Assembly: GCA_002205965.3 (NCBI GenBank)
Contig: NADL03000515.1
Location: 434,001-498,000 of the forward strand
Length of the DNA stretch: 64,000 nucleotides
From: Kappaphycus alvarezii
Taxonomy: Eukaryota > Rhodophyta > Florideophyceae > Gigartinales > Solieriaceae
Direction of reading: 5' to 3'
Below, one piece after another: positions 41,803-54,740 of the stretch. Positions within the stretch are counted from its first letter, which is position 1. Every line of letters starts with the position of its first letter. The notes under the pieces are model-generated. The model was not told where the DNA came from. It saw only the letters and a list, made by a program, of their open reading frames with translations, and ran no database searches. The position numbers were made by a program, and so were the translations under genes.

Positions 41803-43149
41803 GTGACAAATTTTGTCAATTTGTTGGGGCTGCAGGGGGGCAGAACAAATCGACAAACATTTGTCGATGAGTGTAGGCCAAAGGTATTTTCGGTATACTT
41901 GCTCATGGTACATCGTCGCCTTGTTATCTGTGCTGCCGTATCGGCAGCAATAGCAACTGCTATCGCCATCAGACTACGACAAAAAAAGGCCACACGGATC
42001 TCTGCGCGTATTGTTCGAAAACGGCAACCAAGATATTTACGAGTTGCGTTGATCCGTCCGATTTCGTCTCAATCCACCACAGCATGGAGACAGCTTTTGT
42101 CGTGCGGGACTTCATCTGACTTCATAGTGTCCCTTAACTTTGACCGTCATTCTTTATTCACTGTCCTACTACCTTTATTTCAAAGCAAGCGCCAAACGGT
42201 CAACTACGGCAGCCCGTACATACGCGGAACAAAACTGAGTGGGCGTCGGGCGACTATAGCCACAGAAGATCTCCTTGGTCTTGTTCTCTGGTACTTGAAA
42301 TCTTGTTGCCGGCAGTATGCCCTGTGTCCGATATTTGGTTTGGTACCAACGTCTCTAAACGTTTGGGTAGACTATGGGTTAGAAGTTCTCTTACGCGTCT
42401 GCTGCGATACAAATGATACTGTCTTGCATGTTAGATGGCCTAATTGGCATGAGATGAAGGAGTCTGCGGAACTTTTGGAATGCAATAGACCGAATGGACC
42501 GATTTTAAGAAACGTTTTCGGTATTGTTGATGGAGGCAGGATGCCTGGTGCAGACTTTATTGATAAAAACACGCATAATGCTTACTACGAGGGATACACT
42601 GCAAGCGTTGAGGTCACTAACCTGTTTGTGTTTAACTTCAAAGGAGAAATCATACATGCAGGCGTTAACTATCCAGGTTCATGGCATGACAGTAAGCTGG
42701 CGGCACTATCCGGGCTTATCTGCCGTAAGCTAGGCGATGAAATGACTCCGCCTGTGTTTGCTGTATTAGGTGATAGTGCATTCCTGGTGGATAGTCGTAT
42801 TGCAAATGGAAAGATTGTGCGTGCCAGAAAAACCAACGAAACAGCAGGAATTCCGGAAAGCATTGAAATGGCGGCGATCGATCTGGTGATGCAGAGGGTT
42901 TTGCCAAGTGAAAGGCAGTCTGCCGAGTGGGGGTTGAGAGCCGTTAAAGCCCTTTTCTGAAGATGCCGACTTGCTCTGTCTGCTGATAGTAGTAGAAGAA
43001 AGCGACTGTTGACCGTTTTTGTGTGCCTTTTCAATGCGGGAACGAGGTTGGTTGGGCTCAATTACATAACAACGACGTATGCAAACCCTGGAAGAGATAC
43101 TAAACCTTGGGTACAGCGGTTTGTAGAAGAGCAGAATGAAGTTTCTTAG
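41803..43149 (+). pseudogene. Harbinger DDE transposase, copy B
   Basis: Same as 25885-27231: D243, D324 and E375 present, TGA at 42958-42960 in the same place, and the tail frame still open afterwards. The stop therefore predates the duplication. Confidence 0.85.
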
Positions 43150-43200
43150 GCATAAGTTAGTATCGTCCGAATAAAAAGACGTTTAATGATGTGAGATGGC

Positions 43201-43305
43201 GGCGCTCCTGGTTCGCCCGCACGACGTGCGGGCGAACGAGAAGCGCCGGAAAAAGTCCGCTGGTGACCCGAGCGAAGCGAGGGCGCGCGCAGCGCGCCAG
43301 CGGAC
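43201..43305. terminator. Two strong hairpins between convergent Harbinger genes, copy B
   Basis: Same sequence as 27283-27387. No compensating changes are seen between the copies. Confidence 0.45.
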
Positions 43306-43326
43306 CGCAGGTAGCACGCGCAGAAT

Positions 43327-44348
43327 CTAAAGCTTTTTGACGATCAGTTCTTTCATTTCCTTTAACGTCTCGTTCAAAATACCTAGCTCAGATTGCATTT
43401 CTTTCTCAACAATATCTGTTACATCCTCCTTCGTAAGCGCAGTGACATCACATGAGGGTGTGGAGCTATCCACAAGTTTCTGTATCGCACAGGAGATGTC
43501 ACCAACGTGTTCAATCAATTCATCGTCTACTTCGTCACGCGCAATACCTGTCGCCCCTGCCCTCCGTTTCCCTCGACGAGCGCCAAGCGGCACACCATCC
43601 GCCCGCCGCTTTTTTCGCAACGATACATGCCCCAAAGACGCAGCGGAGGATCCGTTTTCGCCATCCATCGCATCCACGCTGGCCGACTCATCTAGAGGTT
43701 CGTCCACGTCGCCAACCGAGACGGCATTGACCTTGCCAAGTATATCCCTCGCAATATGCTTTGCTCGTCGTACATGCGGTGGACACGATGGGTCTCCAGT
43801 AGGTTTCTTGACATAAACCAGCTTGTCAAATTTCATCCGGAGTGAGTCAGAGTCTCTTGAAGGCCGTTGCTCCATTTCAGTTTACTCAAGGAAACGAGTG
43901 GCAACAGCAGCCCAATCATTTCCCCCAATTGGCTCCAGCTCCTCAACGATATCTCGTAGTTTGTCAACGTCTGCTTCACTGTAGTTGGGCGATCCACTTC
44001 GTTTCCGTTTCTTCGTGCTTGATGGTTTTGGACGGAGCCTTGTTGTGGCGTTGCAGACGTCAGTTCTACAACGGAAGCGGGGGTGTGATAAGGGTTGGAG
44101 ACATTGTTTGTAAGCTTTTCATCTGTACCGTTTTCATTGCCAACCATAGTTGCAGTAGCCATAATACCTTCAGTGTTGTTGGCGAGGGTGTAATCGGGGG
44201 CAGAAATGGTTTGAGTACACTTTGATACGGCTTCGAGAGAAGACATGACACAGGAAATGGTTGAGATGTGGATCAGGTAGAAAGCCTTGACGACACTTAC
44301 GGCTTCATAGTAACCGAGGTTGCACGCAATATTGGTAAACGTGTACAA
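43327..44348 (-). pseudogene. Harbinger Myb/SANT protein, copy B (stop plus frameshift)
   Basis: Same as 27409-28431, but one base is missing near 44030, so the N-terminal frame leaves the homologous reading after QQGSV and runs to 43833. The in-frame TAA of copy A is also present. Confidence 0.8.
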
Positions 44349-44447
44349 ATGTTTATCAATTTATCAAATTGTTGCGTTGATTTCTGATGCACTAAAAATT
44401 CTGGACAATTCTGGAATTGCAAATCTATCCAATTTCTGAATGCACTC

Positions 44448-46229
44448 ATTGCTCTAGAGATATGGCCGCGATCCCCGTACAGAACTGTACAGTACAGTAG
44501 AAAGTTTTCATCAAATGGTTTCTACGAGTGCTGTAATATCTACACAGAGTTAAGCGGGGGCAATAGAGGATAGATTTCAAGGCTTGGGCTGTGCAGATTA
44601 ATTCTACAGTGGGAATGTCCAGAAAAGAGGCAGGTTCAACTCGGTTAAGATCCTAGGGGTCTATTTGCGGATCAAATAGGGTCTGGATCGATAGTATCGA
44701 ACCTGTTAAATAAGAGAGGCAGAAAGTGTAAATAAAGTGTAAAAGGAGAGGGGCGGAAAAAGGGTATGAAAGGAGACACCAACCTCAAGAAAGTAAAAAA
44801 TAAAGGGGGGCAGAAAGTAAAAAGAAAATAAAATAAAGAATAAACAAGTTGGAATGTTTGAAGGGAGCGTGACGCCGAAAGTACAAGTAGGATTGCACCG
44901 CACCGTCTGAAGTCACGCCATAGCTGCTGGCACCTAGACACAAGTGCCAGACGGAAGCACATCACATTGCTGTACAAAGAAGTGGTGCACCGCTGCATCC
45001 GTACCCACACTATTGAAGCAAGAGACGTATAGGAGCTGTGAAGTTGGTGAGAAGTCCATTGGTCCTGATCGAAGGGCTGCCTTCGACTCGCAACCTTCAC
45101 AGAACATAATGTGAAAGTACCAGAGTCTACTAACAAAGCGCTCTGTCTCAGGTTAAGAGACCGGTTTCTTCTTTTCAGGGACAATTGATGGGTATTTTTG
45201 TAGCACATGATTTACAACGCAGTCATCAGATATTCGACTTTGTCATACCAGTAACACAGGTTCTGCAAAAAAATGAAGTATAAGGTATGCATGTAGAATT
45301 TGTTCAGAATAGTATAAATCAGTGATTACTGTCCACAGAAAAGTTAAAAACAATAAGATTACTCAGCCGTGCCATGTGAAAAAATTTTTGAGGTACAAAA
45401 TGGCTATTTTTTGTACCTTACAACATGGCAAAGGCAGAAAAAGGCCCTTTCCCGCCAAAAGGGGCGGAATTCCGTCCGTTCTGAACGGCTATGTTTTTGA
45501 ACAGTTGCTATGAAGTTCTGGATGATTATTGTTTGTTGCTGATCCACGACTTCTCAAGATATAAACTACATTTACCGCAGTGGTATTACTACTAAAAATT
45601 ACTTATTGTAAATGTATTCGAGTGATTGGGACATGAGTGACTCAAAAGATATGTAACCGTTAGAACAAACCAGTTTGACTTGAAATACGAAACAGAACTA
45701 GTCACAAAACTGTAATGGTACGAGAGTTCGGAATGATTTTCGATAACCTAAATAGTTAATTAATAGGAGATATGTCCAGAAAAGGTGAGTCAAGGGGTTA
45801 TCCAGCATGATTGGCTGGACTTTATATTAAATTTACCAACAAAAAGTCATTGAACGTAAGAAGTGGAGATAAGAAGTACCAGCCAGTGACAGTAAATGCT
45901 CAACATCATTAAATAATCTAGGTAGAGTCAATAACATCTCAAAGAGCAGTACTTTTGGGCCAAAAACAAGTTCATGGCATCATTTCACTTTTGCACTGGA
46001 CGTCAGTGCCTCAAATTTCAACGGGTATATTGGAAGAATGCGCAAATCATGTATATGGAATTAAAGGATCTGATCTAAATGGGGAAGGAAATTTAACGGC
46101 CAAACAAGTGAGAATGTAAGCACTTGGTTCATGTGGGAACATAGGAAAGGTGCTTAAGACGATGGTTATCGAGTTTTCCGACATTGGGAGACTGTAAATT
46201 GCTATTTGCATTAAAACAGAAGCACTAAT
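44448..46229. other. AT-rich stretch, no assignable gene, copy B
   Basis: Duplicate of 28534-30311, including the GTAC-type palindromes (44477-44499). No gene called. Confidence 0.35.
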
Positions 46230-47735
46230 TGGGTAACAAAAAATTTCCACACTATGGTGGATGCATTAACTTCAAATGTTATGCGTATAACGAACCAATC
46301 TAGGGTAAATGACCGGATGAACAACATCGAAGTCGACAATTTACCAATTTTTATCGATCTTCCAGTTTCGAGGAAACATAATTGGGAATATTTGGAACTG
46401 GAAAATATGCAACGATCGATAAGATCGCCCATTATGCCTCCAAATAAAAAAATGATGAACAAAATGTATGAAGGCAGAAAAGTTACGAAGTCGACGCGAT
46501 CGTATCGTGTCAGTGGAACCTAATGGAGAACGTGTGGAACTGGGACAGACACAAGGACTGATAAGACTGTCGACTGAACCAAGAGTTGGAGTTGCACATG
46601 TGAATAACCAGCCTCAAACCGAAGAAGTACTTCGAACAAGCCCAAATAACCCAGTTCACCACATTTCTGACGATGTGGTAGCTCGCAGTCAGTCTCTTCT
46701 GCGAGATGCATGAGGTATTTCGGCACACTCAAGAATGATGGTATACTATGATACTGAAGCTTTGAGTGTTACTCTTTTTGCTGAGATTGTTACACAACTC
46801 TTTAAGAGATACAAAAGCAGTAGGGTGGAGTCCGGTAGTAAGGTACATGGCTTACAAAATAGAAGTCTTGTTCCAAGTCGACTGAGACACAAGACTGTCT
46901 CCATTTCAAATATTGTTATGAGGAGAACTGAGTCGAGACCTTAGGAAGACATAGGGAGACGTCACTGTGTTATGAAGATCGGAAAACCAAGTAGAAATCC
47001 AAATAAAGTACATATCGCTTTGATCCTTTCTCTTCTAGAGAGCGATCCTGCTGGGATAAAAGTGGAAGAACTATTAAGAGAGTATGTTGAAGGCATATGG
47101 ACCAATGAAGTGCGCATATCTGAAACGTGAGGACTACACTTCCCGAGTTAGCCCACGGGACACTAGTGTCTTGAAGAAATGAAATGGAGAATTGCTGGTA
47201 AAAGTAACTGTTGATCCATTTCTAACAACCATCATGGGCGACGAAATACAAAACGGATAAATCACAGTATTGTTCAAGTCATTAGAGAAGGAAGCAAGTA
47301 GTTTTTGTTCGACTAACTCTCAAAAACCTACTGACAAGACCAGTTGCCCTACCCAAGCAATGGTTTTCTTGCGTCAATCTGAAACGGGAGAATGGTGTCA
47401 TTCTAGGTTCGGCTATACTTGTGGAGGGCAAGGTTTTCCGTTCTCTACAGACACCTTCGCGACCACTTCCCATGAATATTTGCGACTGCAGCCTACTTTG
47501 TGATTTCAAAAGTACTTACAAGCAGGACCAAAGTGACCTAGAAGATGTTTGGAAACTTGAGTATCCTGTATCTGAATGGTATAATCACAAGATTACATCA
47601 AAGTACAAGAAGATTCATTTCAACGGAGGAGTGCCAAAGTATATCTCAGAACTTAAACAGCAACAGCATTCTTCTGGCATTTCGAACATATTTTACAGAT
47701 CTCTGTCAATTTATAAGCGTCCCTTACATCTGTGA
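46230..47735 (+). pseudogene. Unrecognised decayed genes 1 and 2 of the Ulp1-bearing element, copy B
   Basis: Duplicate of 30312-31817. An extra T near 46244 shortens the first open frame (46254-46523). The in-frame stops at 46711 (TGA) and 46942 (TAG) are shared with copy A. No family recognised. Confidence 0.35.
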
Positions 47736-48090
47736 CATGGAAACCAATAAGAGCGGGTGACCAAAATATGTTACAATAGAATAGAGAGTCCCAGGTACAT
47801 AGTGTAGCATTGTGAATTTGGAATTTGAAATGTGCGTAGTGCCATAATGAAGAAATGGGAAGTTCTCCGACATCATAAAGTGGAAGGTAAGTAGTCAGAT
47901 GATATATACTCTCTATCTTCCTATAAATTACACTACAAAACAGCTAACTTGAGTAGATCAAGTTGAGAAATAGCCATGATCGATCACTCAGAGTCACAAT
48001 AGATGGTGAGGACTGTAATTTCCCAAGCTTTATAAGCACAATATGCTCACCTGAGGAACCCCCGCGAGTAGAAGATGCAGGAGCAAGAAG

Positions 48091-49555
48091 CTAATGGGGC
48101 ACAAATATCGTCAACTCTACGCTTATGATTTCAATGTATCCAGGAATAATGGTCACAACTGATAAAAGGTGAAATAAGATAGACGGAATCTTAAGATCCC
48201 ACGGAAATGTGTTTAGAGTAATTGAAGATGCTTCCGGCGGAATCCTTTCAACATGAAAGAAGAACTGGAAAAGTACATAGACTAAGCCCCAGGCTCTTTC
48301 GCACATTACTGAAGAGTACTGAGCTAATAGAAGAGTTATAGATAATACAGGGATTACGCAAAACAAAAATTCTGCTATGAAACTCTACTGTTACTGTAAA
48401 TAAACTCTGTAAACAAAATTTTTTTCTAGTGAAGTGAATTGCAGAAATAGAATTACGCATGCAAAGAATTCCGTAACACGTGAGTATTAGCTACCCCTCT
48501 CTAAAACTGTTTCCAAACTTACCTTTGCAACAAGCCCCATTTCAGTACCAAAAAGCAATTCTAATGACAGGCGCATGTCAGTGAGATCAAATCAGAACCA
48601 TCAGCGTCTAGCATGCGCGAAAGTGGCGAAACGTGGTACTTCTCCTTATCCACCGTAGGTCATTCCACAAGGACAACCCCAACCTCATACTCAAGGAAAT
48701 GGGAAACTACTGCAAAGCGCGACAGAAATAAGATGCTCATGCAATGAGGGCGATAAAAATAGCGGAAAACAATTTTGCAGTTAAGTTTTCTGGTATGTCC
48801 GACGCTGAATTTATACTCCACTTTCGTTTCTAGAGGGATCACGTCATCAAACTCATTAAAGTAATTGGGTGGCCAGAAGAGAAGACGAGTACTTCAAGAA
48901 ACAGGTACGCATCGAACCCATTGATGATACACAGACCATGACAGCATTCTTGCTTCCGGGCATCTAATATAAAAAGGCAGGTTGACAGTAAAGCAGCTAT
49001 CTCCTTTGACAATGAGAATATCGCCGACATGCATTCGGCAACTACGTTACCGCTCATCATATAATGTTGACAACTTCAGACAATGTAGCGGACCATTTGG
49101 GACATTGCTCAATATATGCAAATCATCATTACCGGCAACATAGATGTAGGCATAGTGGAACTCACCTTTCGGCCTATCAGGACTTTCATTTGCGGAACCC
49201 AGATACATGAACACCGTGAATGAGGGTCGCACCTTCTCGCGGAAGTAAGATTTGGAAAACCCATATTCTCCACCTAGTAACACCTGCGGGACATACGTCC
49301 GATAGGCCTGACCATTTGCTTGACCCAGCAGCTCGGTAATCGTATCCATGACATGGGAAAGGGCAGTGCCATTCGGCGGAATAGAAGTGTAACAGGACGG
49401 ACATCTTTCTTCAACCCCAATTGTGAGTAGAAGTACTCATCGTAGGAAAGAGTAAGGTTGACAGCATTTGCCCAATCATCGAGAACAAAATATCTAGCAA
49501 ATCTTTTCTTTCTATTCGAAATCAGCTTGAATTCTACGCATAGAAGTCCAGCCAC
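48091..49555 (-). pseudogene. Unrecognised decayed gene 3, copy B
   Basis: Duplicate of 32173-33637, with the same chain of overlapping minus-strand frames. No family recognised. Confidence 0.3.
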
Positions 49556-50880
49556 ACAAACATATCAACTCATTTACCCATTGTGTTTTCGATCATGACA
49601 CATATACCTTGAACCTTACATTGTTTCTCTTTTCGAATCCCAACGATCGTAACACACACCGGAACACTGACAAAGTCATTAACAGAGCAAAGAACAGCGA
49701 GCTGATGTACGATGTAGTTGAATGAAACAGGTTGCAAGACGACAAGCCTCAGGCTAGAGGGGCCCTGTCTGGAGGACTTATGTCGTGTACTTCGATACGG
49801 TATGTGAGGGGGCGGATAATTTGGCAGAATAAGTGACTAGTCTCTAATGTCCTGACCGCAATGAATAGGAGGAGCGACGGGTAAACATAGTGTTGACATT
49901 GCAGTTCAAAATTTCGTAATAGCTGACAATGCAAGTTTAGATTCTTTTTGAATTCCAATATTGATTGAATAAATTAACCCAAACGTAAGAATTATGATAA
50001 GTTATGTTTTTACAATAACTTCAGTAGAGACTATTAGTAATGATTGGTTATTTTCAAAGTTTCAGTAACGTTTTGGAATTTTGAATTCTGTTACCCGACC
50101 GAGGTGCCTTTGCGCGAAGTCCAAAATACACCGCGTAAGCGTTATCAATTCTCGCCATTACTGAAGATTTCAATAACCAGCACTTGAAACCAAAAAGTAA
50201 TCGGCCCACTTCGGCACAAATCGACTTCAAACTTTATGTTTTACAGGCATCAGAGGGAATACTAAACATATACAATCCATGATGACAATTTTCTGGCCTC
50301 TAACACACCTCAAAATAAATTTTTATGTTCACCTAATGGCTCATACAGCAGTACTTAGTTTCAATAAATCGTTGTTCCTGGCGTCTTTCACCATTCCGTC
50401 TCCGCATCTATCAACACCATCTACCGTCGTCAACATACCTTCATCACAACACCACAAATTGATCTAAAACCTGAAAATACCAATATTGGATCTCTCTCTA
50501 CTAAAAAGAGGACCCTCGTGTCCATGTTTCGACTCTACGTCATAAGGCCTCCCCACAACCCGAATCATATAAAGTATTTCCGAATAAAATAACCGCTACT
50601 GAAGGTGAGACACGTGTGCCTCGTTCCTCTTCACATCTTACTCGTAGCCTGCCGTCCATGTTCATTTCCCAATATATCGATCCACCACTGTATTTAGGAC
50701 ATTCATGTCACGTGGCCGGTGTTTTCAAAAATGCAACTTAGGATCAATTGGCGTCAAAGTAGGTTACGACATCTCAACATTTCTGAAAGGCAATTCAGCG
50801 GAACAGATAGTGAAAGAGAATCCGATGAAAACTCAGAGACGTCCGAAAGCTCCCAATAAGTAGCCATCGATGTTTATTGC

Positions 50881-51888
50881 ATGGAAAACAGCAAATATGG
50901 ACATATTCGTGCTGCCAGACGTAAACATTTAGGGGATCTTGTACTCATGCCATTATACCGTATAGAGAGATCCTTCAGGCATGATTTGAGGGGCTTCGCC
51001 TTCCAAAACTACGTGATCCAATCAGAGGAAGTGAAGGCTATTCTTGCTCCCGAGGGTTGGCTGAATGCTCAGACAATGGACGCATTTTCTTGACGGATCA
51101 ACTACCGAAATGCCCGCCGCATAAGTCTGGGCCTTGGCAAGCGCATTCATATTTTCAGTATCCACTTCGAAAACGTCATCAAGGAATTCAACTACGACAA
51201 AGTAAAGCGTTGGATGTCGAGATCATACTGGAAATTCAGTGATGTGGACAGTTTATATTTCCCGATGAATATGGCTGCATTTCATTGGATTCTTCTAATT
51301 GTTGACATCAAGGGAAGATCTATTCATCTCTACGACTCTCTACGGCAGGATGTAGCGTTATCTGATTCTAGAATTGGTCTCCTGCGGTACTATATAAGCA
51401 CGGAGGCACATAATTCTACTGGAACCAGAGAAGACCGGGATTTGAGTGTGACTCGTGTCAATGACATTGACCATTGGCCTGTCGTTGTAAATGAGCCATA
51501 TCCTAAGCAACTGGACGGTGGCTCTTGTGGGATTTTTTTGTTGTGGGTCATGGAGTATTTGGAGAGAAGTGCTGTTTCTCGTTTCCAGCAGAAGGACATT
51601 CTGCTACTACGTGCACGTACTATTACATTTCTAAAAGGTCACGATTTACATGAAGTTTCGCATCCTAAATGTAGCCAATCGTAGGAAGACGAATAGGATG
51701 AAGATGTGGATGAAGATGATGTGGGTAAGGATGATGATTCTGATGAAGAAGGAAAGGATGGTGAGGAGAGCGAGGGTGGTAACGAAGTAAATGGAGATAG
51801 TAGGGAAGGAAGTGATGAGAAGGAAGATAGTAATGAGGATGAAGAACATAGTGAAGGTGAAGACGAAAGCGACTTGAGAAAGGATTGA
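50881..51888 (+). pseudogene. Ulp1-like cysteine protease with acidic tail, copy B
   Basis: Duplicate of 34963-35970 with the same His-Asp-Gln-Cys residues and the same three internal stops (TGA 51091, TAG 51682, TAG 51694). The shared stops show that inactivation preceded the duplication. Confidence 0.8.
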
Positions 51889-52523
51889 AAGCACACCACG
51901 GAAACAGACGGGACTTTAGCGTCTCATCCGAGGGAATCGAGCAAGCTTGCTACCACTTCTACCGTTAATCCCCCCTTCCGGTGATGTCGATACTTCTTTA
52001 GCCCGACAAGAACCACCCTATTCTGGACAACCCAACACAGGACTCGCTGTTAATGCTCCCCCTTCCGGTGATGATGATGCCCCCCATTCCGCTAATGTTG
52101 ATTCTAACCGCTCTGCTGAATTTGATACTTCTTCAGCCCGGCAGCAACCACCCTCTCCAATCCAACCTGATAAGGAGTCAGATGGGACTGTAGGATCTCA
52201 TCTAGAAGAAAAAAACCAGAACACTCTTTTTGTGCATCCATAGCACTACCACCAGGACACCACTGTCTCATCCATCAACCGACGAGACTAACTTGAGGCA
52301 CTCCAGACGTCTAAAGAAAGACAATCCGAGGTACTTCGTTAATCGTCCTCCAGCATCAACTGACAGGGATAATTCTCTTCCTACAGCAGCCGAATAACAT
52401 AATACTCTTATTGCTCAACCAGACACTGGCACCGACAAGACACCACCGTCTCAAGAAACACTCTCTCAACCACCGAAAAGGCGCTCCAAGCGTCTAAGGA
52501 AGGAAAATCCAAAGTATTTGTAG
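51889..52523 (+). pseudogene. Repeat-rich extension of the Ulp1 gene, copy B
   Basis: Duplicate of 35971-36606. The C run at 51970-51975 has 6 bases, which leaves an open frame 51947-52243 containing both ARQEPP/ARQQPP repeats. The basic KRLRKENPKYL end and the stop at 52521 are conserved. Confidence 0.45.
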
Positions 52524-52776
52524 CCTTTTGAATTATGTACTAGTTGTTCTTTCAATATTACCATGCATAGTAGATAAAAAATACGCCCCACTGTTCAAAA
52601 TGTAAAACTGTTTCTTTATACGTTATCTGACGGATCAATGAAAATCCTAATCCACTTACAGTATAGCACGTGATGGTTAACATGGCTGCGAGCTACATTT
52701 AATCGCGATGTAAGTACTCTCAAAGTATCACAGGTTTACATACGAAGTTTCAGCAGCGCCTACATAAATGTTCATT

Positions 52777-54353
52777 CTACGCTTTTCTCCTAGCCGTCAA
52801 ATTATTCTGTATACGAGCCATCAACTCTTGAAGTCCGTTTTCGTTCATGACGTCAACGATGACGTCCTGCGCTGACAACTGAACGGTCATCTGCTGCTCT
52901 AACCGAGCACCTTCATTCTGTATTGTTCGGCCAGTTTCTTCTTGCTGTAGTGTTCTAAACAATTCAGTTTTTTCTGTTAACTGCCTCTTCAGATCATAAA
53001 TCTCTGCTCTCATGGAATCAATGACAGGTGCCATTTCAGATTTGACAATTTCAATAGCCGCTTGTGCTCTTGTCATAGTGCCAGACTCCGGGTTTGGAAG
53101 GACCAATGCAGTTCCGTTCCTTACAGCGGATCGTTTCTTATTATGAGTAACTGATTTGGACATCTTTCCACCCTGTTGACCAGTCAGGCCATGAATGTCC
53201 CTATCACGATTCTTCCCACAAACAAGCTTACGTTTCGTAGTTTTGTTCAGTGGGCTAGTTTTGGTATCGGTGTCCCTCTTGTCGCCTGAGTTCTTATTTC
53301 CATGCGTCATTTCCTTGTTATTCTTGCTTTATATCATCTTAGAATCCCGTAAATAATTCATTATCGTGTTTCTCAGCGGATAAGTGATAAAACTCAGTTC
53401 TTCACTCACCAAGTCCGGATGTTTCTCTCTTAGTACATCAACATACTTCTGAATAATGTTCCGCAACTCTGATGGTTCCATTTCCCCTGCATTTATAATA
53501 ACATTGTTTCCAGTGGGCTCGATGTTACCGTCATTCTCCCATAACATTAATAAGTCAAGCACACTGTTCTTAGTAGGGGGAAGCTCAGTTGGAGGACAGC
53601 TAATTAGAGTCTCAATGCAATGCATTGCACCTTTCAGGATACGATTTAGATGACGCATGGAATGGTTGTCTGCAAGGAGAAAGTTTGTACGGTCATGTGA
53701 GTCCCCTGAGTGATTACCAAACATTCCCATCCGTAATTCCTTCCTCCCACCATAGACTTTCTTCTTAGGACTATGGAGGGGTTCGATTTTATTTGCTTTA
53801 ACATGAGTTCGTATGATCACCACCTGGGTTAGTGTCGAGATAAAGGCTTCGGAGAATTGCAATTCACGTTAGCAGCAATCATTAGCTTCTTCATAGTTCG
53901 AGATACACAATCAATCACTGCCCTCTTCCACTCTTCCGTCCCATTCTTCTTATTTGGAGCCACGTGCCCAGGTTTCATCTCATCCTCTTGTTTAATTGCT
54001 CTATACTCCTTCTGAAAATCCTTTTCAGTGATTTCGTGAGCCCAAGCAACGGAGTACATTGTATCCCTTTTCGCAGCGGACCGATGATTTCCATTCAACA
54101 CACACTGCAGTTGTCCCAATGCGACGCCATCTACTTCAATAATGGAAGGTGTTGTTACTATGGGTTCCCAAGACCTAAATTCTTCTTTCATGATTTTTAA
54201 TGCCAGGTTGTTTACATCAAAATATTCAATAGGGCGAAGAAGGCTATCAAACCCTGGAATGTGTCCCAACATTCGAATTGTTACTTGTTTTGGGGATAAC
54301 TTCATCGCCCCTGTCACTGCCTCATTTGCCGATGTGTTCGAAAGAACCATCAC
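52777..54353 (-). pseudogene. Unrecognised gene with C-terminal coiled coil
   Basis: Frame 53829-54353 (174 codons) overlaps a second frame (53329-53862), which is in phase with a third (52777-53310) and separated from it by one TAA at 53329-53331. Joined, about 530 residues. Segments: PIVTTPSIIEVDGVALGQLQ, KLMIAANVNC, then LRDSKMI, the stop and SKNNKEMTHG, a basic stretch with TTKRKLVCGKNRDRD, and a heptad-rich coiled coil (SMRAEIYDLKRQLTEKTELF) ending TARRKA. The shift near 53850 may be an intron or an indel. It converges with the Ulp1 gene and is likely its partner in one element. The copy A version is cut by the duplication at 37129. Confidence 0.5.
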
Positions 54354-54400
54354 CGCAACTGTGTTGAGACCCTAAACTCTCACACACCTTACTCGAACAA

Positions 54401-54740
54401 ATAAAATCAGGCGTGAAGTTCTGTGAATCCAAGTTGTGAGACACCATTGCCCTAACGAATGCCTTGGAGAGAAGTAAAGTCGAATGCGAGTACTTTCAAC
54501 AGTCTCACGAACCTGAATAAAACAACCTGAATAAAAAAAATCAGCGCTGAGGTTCCTTGAGTTCAATTGATGAGACACCAGTGTCCAGATGAATACCTTG
54601 GAGAGGAGGAAGGTCGATTACGAGAGCTGTCGACAGTCTGATAATCCTTAACCAAACAAACACTGTGAGGCTTGATTTTCTGGTGCTTAAATTTATGGGA
54701 CACCAGTGTCCAGATGGTAGTTATGAGTCGAACGAAGTCT
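54401..54740. repeat. Diverged tandem repeats of about 130 bp
   Basis: Three units begin near 54401, 54531 and 54661 (the last partial). Each has an ATAAAATCAG-like start, a GAGACACCA/GGACACC block and a CTTGGAGAG-like block. The third contains the near-palindrome GGACACCAGTGTCC (54698-54711). They lie just upstream of the coiled-coil gene and may be the subterminal repeats of the Ulp1-bearing element. Confidence 0.55.

Larger units (their letters stand above)
41727..44447 (+). mobile_element. PIF/Harbinger DNA transposon, copy B
   Basis: Duplicate of 25809-28530, including both terminal repeats and the ATT flanks. It was copied by the tandem duplication and not by transposition, since the flanks are also duplicated. 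Confidence 0.85.
37129..53045. repeat. 15.9-kb tandem duplication, copy B
   Basis: 15,917 bases. Differences from copy A that I can see: A/G at 21358/37274; C4/C5 at 22455/38371; G3/G4 at 24521/40438; one base missing near 44030 (GAGACGG in A, GGACGG in B); an extra T near 46244; C7/C6 at 36052/51970. Only one is a substitution. The pattern fits a very recent duplication, with homopolymer miscalls or early drift. Confidence 0.9.

Noticed and set aside
21213-53045. Duplication by LTR-LTR recombination
   Set aside because: The breakpoints lie in gypsy protease and in a coiled-coil gene, not in LTRs or any shared repeat longer than 4 bases.
54401-54740. CRISPR-like array
   Set aside because: Units are long, diverged and without regular unique spacers; the genome is eukaryotic.
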